Origin: Chloroflexota bacterium
GTDB taxonomy: Bacteria > Chloroflexota > Dehalococcoidia > Lucifugimonadales > SAR202-VII-2
Direction: 5' to 3'
DNA length: 64,000 nucleotides
NCBI GenBank assembly: GCA_003228115.1
Contig: QEVV01000001.1
Span: 248,001-312,000 of the forward strand
Shown: in pieces, positions 43,552-52,381 of the stretch
How positions within the stretch are numbered: the first letter of the stretch is position 1
How the letters are laid out: each line of letters opens with the position of its first letter
The notes under the pieces: generated by a model
Told to the model about the DNA's origin: nothing
The model's input: the letters and a program-made list of their open reading frames with translations, nothing else
The model's database searches: none
Program-made: the position numbers and the translations under genes

Positions 43552-43878
43552 ATGCCCCACTTCTATGACCCCAAGGCACAGTCTGGCAGGAGTCCTGCCC
43601 CGGGCGTCACCCTGCGCCCCATCTGGCTGGAACGCCTCATGATGGTGCGCGTTGAGATCGAACCCCACGGCGAGGTTCCCCTTCACTCACACCCCCATGA
43701 GCAGGGTGGCGTTGTGCTAGAGGGAGAGGCAACCATGACAATCGGGGGAGAGACCCGCACGGTACGCGTCGGGGACGGCTACCTTATCCCAGGCGGGGTA
43801 GATCACGCTGTCGTAGGTGGCGAAGCGCCTTCCGTTTTCTTAGACGTGTTCAGTCCGCCTCGGGAAGAGTACAAATAA
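43552..43878 (+). CDS. Cupin domain protein
   Basis: 108 residues with one cupin barrel. Motif 1 is HSHPHEQGGVVLEGEATMTI, with metal ligands H, H and E. Motif 2 is PGGVDHAVVGG with the last histidine. ATG 43552 follows GGAGGT at good spacing. No partner identifies the substrate; family members include dioxygenases, isomerases and sensors. Confidence 0.85.
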   Translation: MPHFYDPKAQSGRSPAPGVTLRPIWLERLMMVRVEIEPHGEVPLHSHPHEQGGVVLEGEATMTIGGETRTVRVGDGYLIPGGVDHAVVGGEAPSVFLDVFSPPREEYK

Positions 43879-43909
43879 CAATTGCACTAGCCAGGGCAAA
43901 GGATCATTC

Positions 43910-44359
43910 GTGCCTGAAGAAAGCTTGATCACCGATGAAATGCACTCTTGGCTGGGCAAGGAACTCGACCGGCAGACGTTGGATGTAGAGAAGGGAGCCA
44001 TTCGCCACTTTGCAGAAGCCATCGGAGACGAAAACCCTCTTTGGAGCGACGCAGCCGCCGCTCGCAGGAGCCGCTACGGAGGCATCACTGCGCCCCCTAC
44101 CTTCCTTCGGTCTGCCACACCTGGTCTGGACTTCCCGTTTCCCACAAAGCCCCAGCGATTGTTGGACGGCGGCAGCGACTGGGAGTACTTCGAACCCATC
44201 CGCGCAGGCGACGTGATCACCTGCGTCACCCTCCTGGCGGATATCCGAGAGCGAAAGGGCAGTTTAGGGCCCATGTTGTTTCTGGTGCGGGAGACCACCT
44301 ACACCAACCAGCTTGGGCAGATCGCAGCGACGCAGCGTTCAACCCAGATCCGCTACTAG
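43910..44359 (+). CDS. FAS1-like/MaoC-type hotdog dehydratase domain protein
   Basis: 149 residues with a single hotdog fold: EKGAIRHFAEAIGDENPLW, then YGGITAPPTFL, the DGGSDWEYFEPIRAGD strand and VRETTYTNQLGQIAATQ. This is the N-terminal half type of MaoC-like enoyl-CoA hydratases, which normally acts with a second hotdog subunit. None is next to it. GTG 43910. Confidence 0.8.
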   Translation: MPEESLITDEMHSWLGKELDRQTLDVEKGAIRHFAEAIGDENPLWSDAAAARRSRYGGITAPPTFLRSATPGLDFPFPTKPQRLLDGGSDWEYFEPIRAGDVITCVTLLADIRERKGSLGPMLFLVRETTYTNQLGQIAATQRSTQIRY

Positions 44360-44396
44360 AGTCCGCCCTCTCTGGTGCCTGTGACCAAGAGCCCCC

Positions 44397-44405
44397 TGCT
44401 ATACT
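44397..44405 (+). promoter_or_regulatory. Extended -10 element ahead of the carbamoyltransferase gene
   Basis: TGC-TATACT, a near-perfect extended -10. Its expected start site (about 44412) is four bases before ATG 44416, with no ribosome site between, so the transcript is probably leaderless. Confidence 0.5.
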
Positions 44406-44415
44406 AGAGCGCGTC

Positions 44416-45342
44416 ATGGTAATCAGCGCGAGCCACATCCTTTCTTCCACTGACCTCAGCCCGTCAGAGACTCTGCATCTCCTAAGGCTCGCCTCAAAGC
44501 TCAAGGCAGGTGAGCGGCGCCAGTCCCTCCAGGGCAAGACCGTAGCTCTTCTTTTCGAAAAGCCTTCGCTGCGCACGAAGGTGAGCTTCCAGGTTGCCAC
44601 GACCCAACTCGGGGGCACTTCCCTTTTCCTTGGACCTGACGAGGTCGGACTTGGCAAAAGGGAGCCGGTAGCGGATGTTGCCCGCGTTCTCTCTCGCATG
44701 GTCGACGCCATCGTCGTTAGGACGTTCGCGCAAGAAACGCTGGAGGAAATGGCCCGCTACTCCTCAGTGCCGGTCATCAATGCTCTCTCCGACGCCGAAC
44801 ACCCTTGCCAGGCTCTAGCCGACCTACTCACACTGTTCGAACGCTTCGGCTTCGATGCCGAAGGTCTCACTATCGCTTACCTAGGCGACGGAAATAACGT
44901 GGCGGCAAGCCTGGCGCTCACGGCCGCCGCCGTAGGAGTCAGCTTCCGCCTAGCCTCGCCACCCGGATATGAACTTCCAATAGACGTATCCTCCCAGGTA
45001 AAAGCCAGGGCTTCCGCCAGCGGCGCTTCTTTTCAAGAGATGCAGGACCCGCGGGAGGCCGTGAAGGGAGCCAGCACTGTCTACACAGATGTCTGGACCA
45101 GCATGGGAAAGGAGACTGAGTCTCAGAAACGCCGCAAAGCCTTCGATGCGTATCAAGTCACGACCAGTCTGCTAGACCTAGCGGGCCCATCTTGTGTCTT
45201 CCTCCACCCACTACCCGCCCACCCAGGCGAGGAAATCGAAAAGGGCCTTCTGGATGACCCTCGCTCCATTGTGTTCGAACAGGCTGAGAACCGGCTTCAC
45301 GCCCAAAAGGCCCTGCTGGCGGAACTGTTCGACGGTTCTTAA
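44416..45342 (+). CDS. argF: Ornithine carbamoyltransferase-like protein
   Basis: 308 residues. The carbamoyl-phosphate site is FEKPSLRTKVSF, and HPCQALADL is the second conserved segment. The ornithine loop DVWTSMG is intact, which separates it from aspartate carbamoyltransferase. The usual HCLPAH motif reads HPLPAHPGEE, so the active-site cysteine is proline. Some bacterial members may carry this variant; activity as OTC is likely but not certain. ATG 44416 is preferred over a long upstream frame that overlaps the hotdog gene. Confidence 0.85.
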   Translation: MVISASHILSSTDLSPSETLHLLRLASKLKAGERRQSLQGKTVALLFEKPSLRTKVSFQVATTQLGGTSLFLGPDEVGLGKREPVADVARVLSRMVDAIVVRTFAQETLEEMARYSSVPVINALSDAEHPCQALADLLTLFERFGFDAEGLTIAYLGDGNNVAASLALTAAAVGVSFRLASPPGYELPIDVSSQVKARASASGASFQEMQDPREAVKGASTVYTDVWTSMGKETESQKRRKAFDAYQVTTSLLDLAGPSCVFLHPLPAHPGEEIEKGLLDDPRSIVFEQAENRLHAQKALLAELFDGS

Positions 45343-45378
45343 CCCCCTTCTGCCCCGTTTGCCCGGGAGGGCTTCCCA

Positions 45379-48300
45379 TTGAATTGCCCCGGTTGCCAGA
45401 CTGAAAACCCCGCCGCCGCCAAGTTCTGCATGTCATGCGGAACTCCCCTTGCCTTGGCCTGCCCTCAGTGCAACACGGAACTTCCGCCTGGAGCACGGTT
45501 CTGCTTCAACTGTGGGCACCAGCTTGGCGACAACGCGACCGCTCCCCCGCCAGAAGTCGAATCTGCACAGCAGCGGTTGGAGCAGTACATCCCAAAGGAA
45601 CTCTTGGCCAAACTGGAGTCAGCACGATCCAGCGGCATGGGTGGAGAACGCCGCGTCGTTACGATGCTCTTCTGCGACGTGAAAGGCTCAACGGCAGCAG
45701 CGCAGCAACTGGATCCAGAAGACTGGCAGGAAATCATGAACGGCGCTTTCGAGCGGTTGATCGCGCCGGTCTATCGCTACGAAGGGACCCTGGCGCGGCT
45801 TATGGGAGACGCGATCCTCGCCTTTTTCGGAGCCCCTATAGCCCATGAGGACGATCCGGTAAGGGCCGTCCTGGCAGCCTTGGACATCCTCGAAGAAATC
45901 GCACCCTATAAAAAGCATGTCAAACAACGCTGGGGGCTAGATTTCGATGTCAGAGTAGGCATTAACACCGGCTTGGTCGTCGTAGGAGAGGTTGGCTCCG
46001 ACCTGCGTATGGAATACACGGCCATGGGCGATGCTATCAACGTTGCCGCCCGGATGGAGCAGACGGCGGAACCGGGCACAGTGCAGATAACCGTTGACAC
46101 CCACCGCCTTGTTGGGCCCCTCTTCGACTCTGTCGAACTCGGTGGCATAGAGGTCAAGGGCAAAGATGAGCCGGTCGTGGCCTTTCGCGTCATCGGACGC
46201 AAAGCCAAGGCAGGCCGCCTGCGGGGTATTGAAGGATTGGAGGCCCCGTTGATTGGGCGCGACGCTGAAGTCCAGAAGATGACCTCGGCGCTGGATAACC
46301 TCCAACGCGGCGTTGGGGGAATCGTCTGTCTCATAGGTGAAGCAGGCCTGGGCAAAAGCAGGCTCATCGGCGAGACCCGGCAGGCCTTCCTGGACGCATC
46401 TGAGACGGCTCATTGGTATGAGACGGCAGGCCTCTCCTACGAGACCTCCCACCCCTACGGCTTGTTCCAGTTGTTGGTGCGCCGCCTGTGCCAGGCTACC
46501 GACAGTGATACGCGAAGTTCCCTTCGAGAGAAAATTGACGCATTGGTGCTTCCACTGGAGGAAGGCCACCGGAGCCAGGCCGCCTCGGTGCTTGAAAGCC
46601 TATTTGGATTGGCCCAGGAGTCAGGTGCTCCAATGGAGGGTGAGACCTTCCGAGGGTTGCTGTTCTCCACTATGCGCTCGCTTTTTCAGGCCAGAGCCTC
46701 TCTGGCCCCTCACGTTCTGGTCTTCGACGACTTGCACTGGGCAGACCCGGCATCCGTTGAGTTACTGGTTCACCTCATGCCCATCACAGGTCAGGCCCCA
46801 TTATTGCTTCTGGGGGCCACCCGCCCTGATCGAAGTACCCCTGGGTGGCAGGCCCGCGTTGCAGCGGAGAGAGACTTCCCGCACCGTTACTCGGAGGTCG
46901 CTCTGCAACCTCTGTCAGAAGGGGACAGCGACACGCTGGTGAACAGCTTGCTCACCATCGCAGACCTGCCCCCCGCCCTACGCCAGCGCATTCTAGCGAA
47001 GGCCGAGGGCAACCCTTTCTTTGTTGAGGAAGTGGTGAGAACCCTTATAGAGGCCGGTACCGTAGTCAAGGGTGAAGATGGAGCGCACTGGTTCGCCACG
47101 TCAGATGTTGAGTTCAACGTGCCGGACAACCTCCAGGCCTTGTTGGTAGCCCGCATTGACCGCCTGGATGAAGAGGCGCGCCAAACGCTTCAAGTGGCGG
47201 CAGTGATCGGAAGGTCGTTCTACTTTCGTGTGTTGCAACGTATCGCCGACATCTCCGAGAACTTGGACAGCGAGCTAGAGGCATTGCAGCGGGCCGAGAT
47301 GATTCGGGAGTCGGCAAGGCTGCCAGAGTTGGAGTACGTGTTTCGTCATTCGCTAACCCAAGAGGCAGCATATAACACCATTCTTTTGCGGCACCGCAGA
47401 GAGTTTCACCGGCAGGTCGGTGAGGCCATCGAATCGCTCTTTCCCGACCGCCTTGAAGAGTTGGCCCCCATGCTGGCCCACCATTTCATGGAAGCCCAAC
47501 TTCCTGAGCCAGCGCTGAAGTATTACACCCAGGCGGCTGACGGGGCATTCCGCCTATTCGCCAACTCGGAAGCTATCAGCCACTACACGCAGGCTCTGGA
47601 GTTGGCCCATCAAATCGATGTCGGGGGGGAAGCCCTCATTCATCTGTACCGGAACCGCGGCCGGGCTATGGAGCTGAACAACCAGTACGACGAGGCGGTG
47701 GCGAACTATGACGAGATGGAGAGCCTTGGGAAGGAGCGCGAACGTCAAGAGTTGCTGCTTGCGGCATTGACGGCGCGAGGAACGGTCTACGCAACGCAGA
47801 ACCCCAACTTCAGCCCTGAAAGGGCGGAGGCTGACTGTGCCCAAGCGCTACAAATCGCCACAGAGTTGGGTGATCGCGCATCCGAGGCCAAGGCCCATTG
47901 GAATCTTATGCTGGTGCAGATGGTCGGTGTAGGCACTTCGGAACAGGCCGTGGAATCGGGCAGGCGCTCACTTGCCATCGCAAGAGAACTCAATCTAAGA
48001 GAACAATTAGCCCTCACGCTCAGCGACTTGGGTCAGGCCTACGCCGGCGTTGGACAAGTAGCGCTGGGACGGTCTTGCCTTGAAGACGCCAGGTCCGTTT
48101 GGCGGGAGTTGGGGAACCTGCCCCTGCTCGCAAACAACCTGAGCGTCAGCTCAGTTCACGCCATGATGGCAGGGGACTTCGAAGAAGCTCTGAGATACGG
48201 ACTGGAAGCGCGGGAAATATGCGAGTCGATAGGAAACATCTGGGGCCTATGGAGTGGACAGCTTCCTGAATACCTCGGAGCGATGCAGCTGGGAGAAATA

Positions 48301-49038
48301 GGCCGGGCCGTCCATGCTACGCGGGAAGCCGACCGAATCTCGGAGCAGGGCGATCTGACCCTTCAGCGCTCCTTCGGGTCGGTGGTCAGGGCCTGGATGT
48401 TCGCCTTCATGGGCGCAGTCGAAGCCGGGAGAGAGGACTATAGGGAGGCCGGAACCATCGACCCAGGCTCTGTCCCTCCCTTATTGGCCGGGTGGGTCCC
48501 AGCGTTAAGAGCCATGTTCGACATTGAGGCAGGGGACATTGACCTGGCTAAGGAAAAGGTCCGCTTCGCTCTAGATGGACAGGATCTGACGAATTTCACC
48601 TTACCAACGGCTCTCTTCGTCATGCTGGCTAGAGGCCAGCTGGCCGTCTCCCAGAATAATTTCGAGCAAGCCATTAGCGAATCTGAGGAGATGGCCGGCA
48701 TTCTTCGGGAGGCTGGTATCCGCATGTTCTTGGCAGATGCCCTGTACATCAAGGGGCAAGCATCCCTTGCCCTCGGTCGCGAGGACGAGGCTTTGGCAAC
48801 ATTGGAGGACGCCAAGAAGGAGGCAGAGGCCACCAACTCGCGGAGGATTCTGTGGCAGGTGCTTTGGGCGCTGAGTAAGCTAGAGGGGCAGCGTGGGAAC
48901 CCAGCAGCCGCCAGCACCCTCCTGAAACAAGCCAATGAAATCGTCCTGTACATCGCTGAGAATGCTGGTGAGGAACTGCGAGATTCGTTCTTGCGCTTGC
49001 CCGACGTGCAGGCTATTGTGCGAGAAGCAAAGGGCTAG
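45379..49038 (+). CDS. Class III adenylate/guanylate cyclase-AAA ATPase-TPR protein with N-terminal zinc ribbons
   Basis: 1219 residues in four parts. Two zinc ribbons lie at C3/C6/C17/C20 and C28/C31/C42/C45. The class III cyclase domain (about 88-270) has metal aspartates D100 in FCDVKGST and D144 in MGDAILAFFG, and MGDAINVAARM. The STAND-like ATPase domain has Walker A GEAGLGKS from about residue 320 and Walker B LVFDDLHWAD near 450. A long C-terminal TPR-like helical repeat region (about 700-1200) follows. TTG 45379 follows GGGAGGGC. It probably makes cAMP in response to a signal sensed by the ATPase-TPR part. Soluble; no membrane segments. Confidence 0.9.
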   Translation: MNCPGCQTENPAAAKFCMSCGTPLALACPQCNTELPPGARFCFNCGHQLGDNATAPPPEVESAQQRLEQYIPKELLAKLESARSSGMGGERRVVTMLFCDVKGSTAAAQQLDPEDWQEIMNGAFERLIAPVYRYEGTLARLMGDAILAFFGAPIAHEDDPVRAVLAALDILEEIAPYKKHVKQRWGLDFDVRVGINTGLVVVGEVGSDLRMEYTAMGDAINVAARMEQTAEPGTVQITVDTHRLVGPLFDSVELGGIEVKGKDEPVVAFRVIGRKAKAGRLRGIEGLEAPLIGRDAEVQKMTSALDNLQRGVGGIVCLIGEAGLGKSRLIGETRQAFLDASETAHWYETAGLSYETSHPYGLFQLLVRRLCQATDSDTRSSLREKIDALVLPLEEGHRSQAASVLESLFGLAQESGAPMEGETFRGLLFSTMRSLFQARASLAPHVLVFDDLHWADPASVELLVHLMPITGQAPLLLLGATRPDRSTPGWQARVAAERDFPHRYSEVALQPLSEGDSDTLVNSLLTIADLPPALRQRILAKAEGNPFFVEEVVRTLIEAGTVVKGEDGAHWFATSDVEFNVPDNLQALLVARIDRLDEEARQTLQVAAVIGRSFYFRVLQRIADISENLDSELEALQRAEMIRESARLPELEYVFRHSLTQEAAYNTILLRHRREFHRQVGEAIESLFPDRLEELAPMLAHHFMEAQLPEPALKYYTQAADGAFRLFANSEAISHYTQALELAHQIDVGGEALIHLYRNRGRAMELNNQYDEAVANYDEMESLGKERERQELLLAALTARGTVYATQNPNFSPERAEADCAQALQIATELGDRASEAKAHWNLMLVQMVGVGTSEQAVESGRRSLAIARELNLREQLALTLSDLGQAYAGVGQVALGRSCLEDARSVWRELGNLPLLANNLSVSSVHAMMAGDFEEALRYGLEAREICESIGNIWGLWSGQLPEYLGAMQLGEIGRAVHATREADRISEQGDLTLQRSFGSVVRAWMFAFMGAVEAGREDYREAGTIDPGSVPPLLAGWVPALRAMFDIEAGDIDLAKEKVRFALDGQDLTNFTLPTALFVMLARGQLAVSQNNFEQAISESEEMAGILREAGIRMFLADALYIKGQASLALGREDEALATLEDAKKEAEATNSRRILWQVLWALSKLEGQRGNPAAASTLLKQANEIVLYIAENAGEELRDSFLRLPDVQAIVREAKG

Positions 49039-49070
49039 ATCCCACGGCACCGCTTGCGGAGGAGGCAGAA

Positions 49071-49925
49071 ATGACCAACCAAAGCCGAGTCCAGGTTGAG
49101 ACCCTCGTATCCCATTTGGAAGAACTCTGGAGCAACTTGGACAAGTTGTTCTCCGGACTTGGCCCCGAGGGGTGGGCAACGCCGCACGGAAAGGATTGGG
49201 TCTATGCTGACCTTCCCTACCACCTAGGCTATTTCGACCGTGAAATGGTTGCCTATCCCTTGCAGCAAGGGCCCAGCATGCCTGCGGATGAACAGACGTC
49301 CATACCGACAATCGAGGCCATCAACGGTTGGAACGAAGAAAAATTCGCTCAGCGCCCCGAGAACCAAACGGTAGAGCAATCCCTGCAGGAAATGCGAGCC
49401 AATAGAGACATCATCCGCCAAGAGACGGCCAAGCTCACGGACGCGGACCTAGGCCGCCTATGTTGGATGCCTCTGGCCGGGATGGGGTGGATCCCTGCAG
49501 GCTTCATTCTGGCCGGGTGCCGCCAACACACCTGGGGAGAATTCATTCAACTCCGGCTCCTCATGGGACGAGACACCCCGGCCAGTTCCGCCCCTGTGAC
49601 CAATGGCTCCTTGGAAGCCTACATGGGACTCATGCCCTGGGCCCTGAATCGAGATGCTGCCGCATCTGCCGATTTCAAGCTTGTCATGGCCTTCACCCAG
49701 CCGGGCGTCGGCCCCTGGACTGTCCATGTCGCCAATGGCGACTGCACCGTTAGTTCCGGCGCAACCGATCAGGCGGATCTGACCATCACGCAAAGCCCTG
49801 AGTCCTGGGCCAAGACTTGGTACCATTTACATGACCCTGCCGAAGCCATGCAGAGCGGCGAAATCCAGGTCAGCAGCTTTGAAGCACTGGGTACCTTCGC
49901 CACTCTGTTCCCACCTCCCGCATAG
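49071..49925 (+). CDS. DinB/maleylpyruvate-isomerase-like protein with SCP2-type C-terminal domain
   Basis: 284 residues. The N-terminal half is a DinB-like four-helix bundle (LVSHLEELWSNLDKLFSGLG, then WVYADLPYHLGYFDREM, and a late histidine in CRQHTWGEFIQLR). The C-terminal part (about 180-284) is a sterol-carrier-like fold: FKLVMAFTQPGVGPWTVHVA and VSSGATDQADLTITQSPESW. This pairing is seen in mycothiol-dependent isomerases and their relatives, but thiol use here is not shown. ATG 49071 follows GGAGGAGG. Confidence 0.7.
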   Translation: MTNQSRVQVETLVSHLEELWSNLDKLFSGLGPEGWATPHGKDWVYADLPYHLGYFDREMVAYPLQQGPSMPADEQTSIPTIEAINGWNEEKFAQRPENQTVEQSLQEMRANRDIIRQETAKLTDADLGRLCWMPLAGMGWIPAGFILAGCRQHTWGEFIQLRLLMGRDTPASSAPVTNGSLEAYMGLMPWALNRDAAASADFKLVMAFTQPGVGPWTVHVANGDCTVSSGATDQADLTITQSPESWAKTWYHLHDPAEAMQSGEIQVSSFEALGTFATLFPPPA

Positions 49926-50031
49926 GGAGCGCCGGGTCGATCAGGGCCAAAGCCCTCGCTTGAGCGTAACGCCCTTCGCTAATGCCAGCCTACCTCTGGG
50001 CTTAACGGGGAAGCCGGGGTAAGCTAGAAGC

Positions 50032-51387
50032 ATGCCACAATCCTCCCGCATACCTATCGTCGCCATCGTTGGGCGACCCAACGTTGGCAAGTCCACCCTC
50101 TTCAACCGGTTGGTGGGGGCCAGACAGGCCATTGTTTCCGACGAACCAGGCACGACACGCGATCGCATCATCGCTCGCGTGGACTGGGGTGACCGGGTGT
50201 TCACCATCGTGGATACCGGAGGCCTATTTCCTGAGAAGGAGACAGGACTATGGCCCGACATGCGCGCTCAAATTGATGTGGCCCTCGATGAGGCTGATGT
50301 TATTGTCTTCTTGACCGATGCCCTGGACGGCATCACTTCAACCGACATGGACGTCGCCTCCCTGGTGCGCCGCAGGGGAAAGCCCGTCGTCCTCGGAGTA
50401 AACAAGGTCGACAACCAGAAACGGGAACTCCTCGCGATGGAATTCTATGAGCTGGGTATCGGCGAGCCTGTCTTCCTCAGTGCGTACCACAACAGTGGGG
50501 TCGACGACCTCATGATTGCGACAGCAGAACACTTTCCTCCCCCGTTCTCAGAGATCGAGGCGCCCGAAGCTATGCAGCTTGCCATTGTAGGCAGGCCAAA
50601 TGTCGGGAAGTCCATGTTGCTTAACACCATTCTCGGTGACAAGCGCGCCGTGGTCTCAGACATCCCAGGAACCACGCGAGACGCCACTGACACCCTGGCC
50701 GACTACCAGGGCGATCCCGTCTTGTTCATCGACACCGCCGGCATTCGGCGAAGAGGAAAGGTAGAAGGCGGCATCGAGAAGTACAGCGTCATCCGCTCCG
50801 TCCGAGCCATAGAGCGGGCTGATGTGGCGTTTCTAGTCGTTGAGGCCCTGGAGCCGGGGGCGGCTCAGGACCAGCACGTCTCCGGCCTACTGCTGGACAA
50901 CTACACCGGCGTGGTGCTGGTCGTTAATAAGTGGGATCTCGCTGCGGAAGCCAACCTTGATCAGGCCGTGGTGTTGGAGCACCTGCGGGAGCGTTTCAAG
51001 TTTGCCTCGCACATCCCGGTCCGCTTCACCTCAGCACTCGAGGGAAGCGGCATTGAAGATTTGATGGCTGCGGCAAAGGAAGTCTACACGGAACGAAATC
51101 GCTGGGTTGAGCAACAAGACCTATCCAGGGTAATAAGAGATGCGCTCATGGCCCACCCTCCTCCGACCGTGGGGAAGCGCTACCTGCGAATCAGCCAGCC
51201 GAGGCAGGAGGGTGTGGCGCCTCCAATGTTCACGTTTGCGGTGAACTACCCCGAGATGATTCATTTCTCCTATAGACGCTACCTGGAAAACGAGTTGCGG
51301 GCGGCCTTCGGGTTCCGCGGCAACCGTCTGAAGCTCATCTTCCGGGTCCGCGATGAAGATGGACGACGACCGACCCCCAGAGTTTGA
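50032..51387 (+). CDS. der: Ribosome biogenesis GTPase Der (EngA)
   Basis: 451 residues with two tandem G domains and a C-terminal KH-like domain. First domain: GRPNVGKST, then DTGGLF and NKVD. Second domain: GRPNVGKSM, DTAGIRR and NKWD. It acts in 50S subunit maturation. ATG 50032; the upstream ribosome site is weak. It converges on prmA. Confidence 0.97.
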   Translation: MPQSSRIPIVAIVGRPNVGKSTLFNRLVGARQAIVSDEPGTTRDRIIARVDWGDRVFTIVDTGGLFPEKETGLWPDMRAQIDVALDEADVIVFLTDALDGITSTDMDVASLVRRRGKPVVLGVNKVDNQKRELLAMEFYELGIGEPVFLSAYHNSGVDDLMIATAEHFPPPFSEIEAPEAMQLAIVGRPNVGKSMLLNTILGDKRAVVSDIPGTTRDATDTLADYQGDPVLFIDTAGIRRRGKVEGGIEKYSVIRSVRAIERADVAFLVVEALEPGAAQDQHVSGLLLDNYTGVVLVVNKWDLAAEANLDQAVVLEHLRERFKFASHIPVRFTSALEGSGIEDLMAAAKEVYTERNRWVEQQDLSRVIRDALMAHPPPTVGKRYLRISQPRQEGVAPPMFTFAVNYPEMIHFSYRRYLENELRAAFGFRGNRLKLIFRVRDEDGRRPTPRV

Positions 51388-51445
51388 GCGGATACTTGGA
51401 AGGTGACAGCTGCTCCCACGCGCCCGGGACCAACTTGGGAAGCAT

Positions 51446-52363
51446 CTAATCCAGGCCCGCTGCATCCTTTTGCATCACTACGCTGACCCAGTCCTCTTCC
51501 TGCGCACGTTCGATCAGGGATAGCGGTGCCTGACGCAGGCCCTCCAACGTTCGCTCCTCTTGGTCCAGCGTGAATCCTGAGGCGATCAGAAAAGCCCTTG
51601 GGCGAAGCGCCTCAGCGAGCCGCAGAGCGAAGTCGCGCAGCACCTTGGTGGAGACGTTGCATAGCGCAAGATCGAAGCCGCCTGCCGGTGCTCCATGATG
51701 GGGAAGCGAGCCCTCCACGACGATAATCTGTTTCTGTAGACCATTGTCCACAATGTTGGCCGTGGCCGACTTCACAGCCAGGGCGTCAATTTCCAGACCA
51801 AAGGACCGTGCCGCACCCAAATGCACGGCAGCAATGCTAAGCACCGCTGACCCAGCACCAAAATCCAACACCTCCGCTCCCGGAACGAGGTGTTTTTCCA
51901 ATTGCTCTAGGCACATGCGAGTCGTTGGATGGTGCCCGGTGCCAAACGCCATGCCGGGGTCCAGATGAACGATGACCTCGCCTGGCTTCTGCGTGTACTC
52001 ATGCCAGGCTGGTTTCACGACTATCCGCTTCCCAACATGCAGCACAGGGAAGTGGGACTTCCAACTCTCGGTCCAGTCCGTCTCATCAATTTCCGTTTCC
52101 ACCAGGGGCGGTAGAGGCCGGACCAGGGAGAAAAGGCGCAGGCCTACATCAATCCCTTCGCGACGGCTCTTCAGGGTGCCGTCAACGGGAAGATAGACCT
52201 TAACAACGCCCTCACGATTGGGCGGAGGTGCTTCGTCGTTGTCCGGATTGAAACCTCCGGCTTCCTCAACGACCACGCCACCATGACCATGACGAAGAAA
52301 AAGGGCCGAAAGAGGTTCCACCATCTCGCTGGGCGCTTTGATGCTCAGTTCAAGCCACTTCAC
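51446..52363 (-). CDS. prmA: Ribosomal protein L11 methyltransferase
   Basis: 305 residues. An N-terminal substrate-recognition domain is followed by a class I SAM domain: LDPGMAFGTGHHPTT, the SAM loop DFGAGSAVLSIAA and the later NVSTKVLRD, where most members have an N-[IL]-x-x motif. PrmA trimethylates L11. It follows dnaJ by 18 bases in the same operon, an arrangement seen in many bacteria. Confidence 0.92.
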   Translation of the reverse strand: MKWLELSIKAPSEMVEPLSALFLRHGHGGVVVEEAGGFNPDNDEAPPPNREGVVKVYLPVDGTLKSRREGIDVGLRLFSLVRPLPPLVETEIDETDWTESWKSHFPVLHVGKRIVVKPAWHEYTQKPGEVIVHLDPGMAFGTGHHPTTRMCLEQLEKHLVPGAEVLDFGAGSAVLSIAAVHLGAARSFGLEIDALAVKSATANIVDNGLQKQIIVVEGSLPHHGAPAGGFDLALCNVSTKVLRDFALRLAEALRPRAFLIASGFTLDQEERTLEGLRQAPLSLIERAQEEDWVSVVMQKDAAGLD

Positions 52364-52381
52364 CGGCGCTCTCTTGTTGCG

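Noticed and set aside
44416-45342. Aspartate carbamoyltransferase
   Set aside because: The DVWTSMG ornithine loop and the overall C-terminal sequence match OTCase; ATCase signatures are absent despite the HP in HPLPAH.
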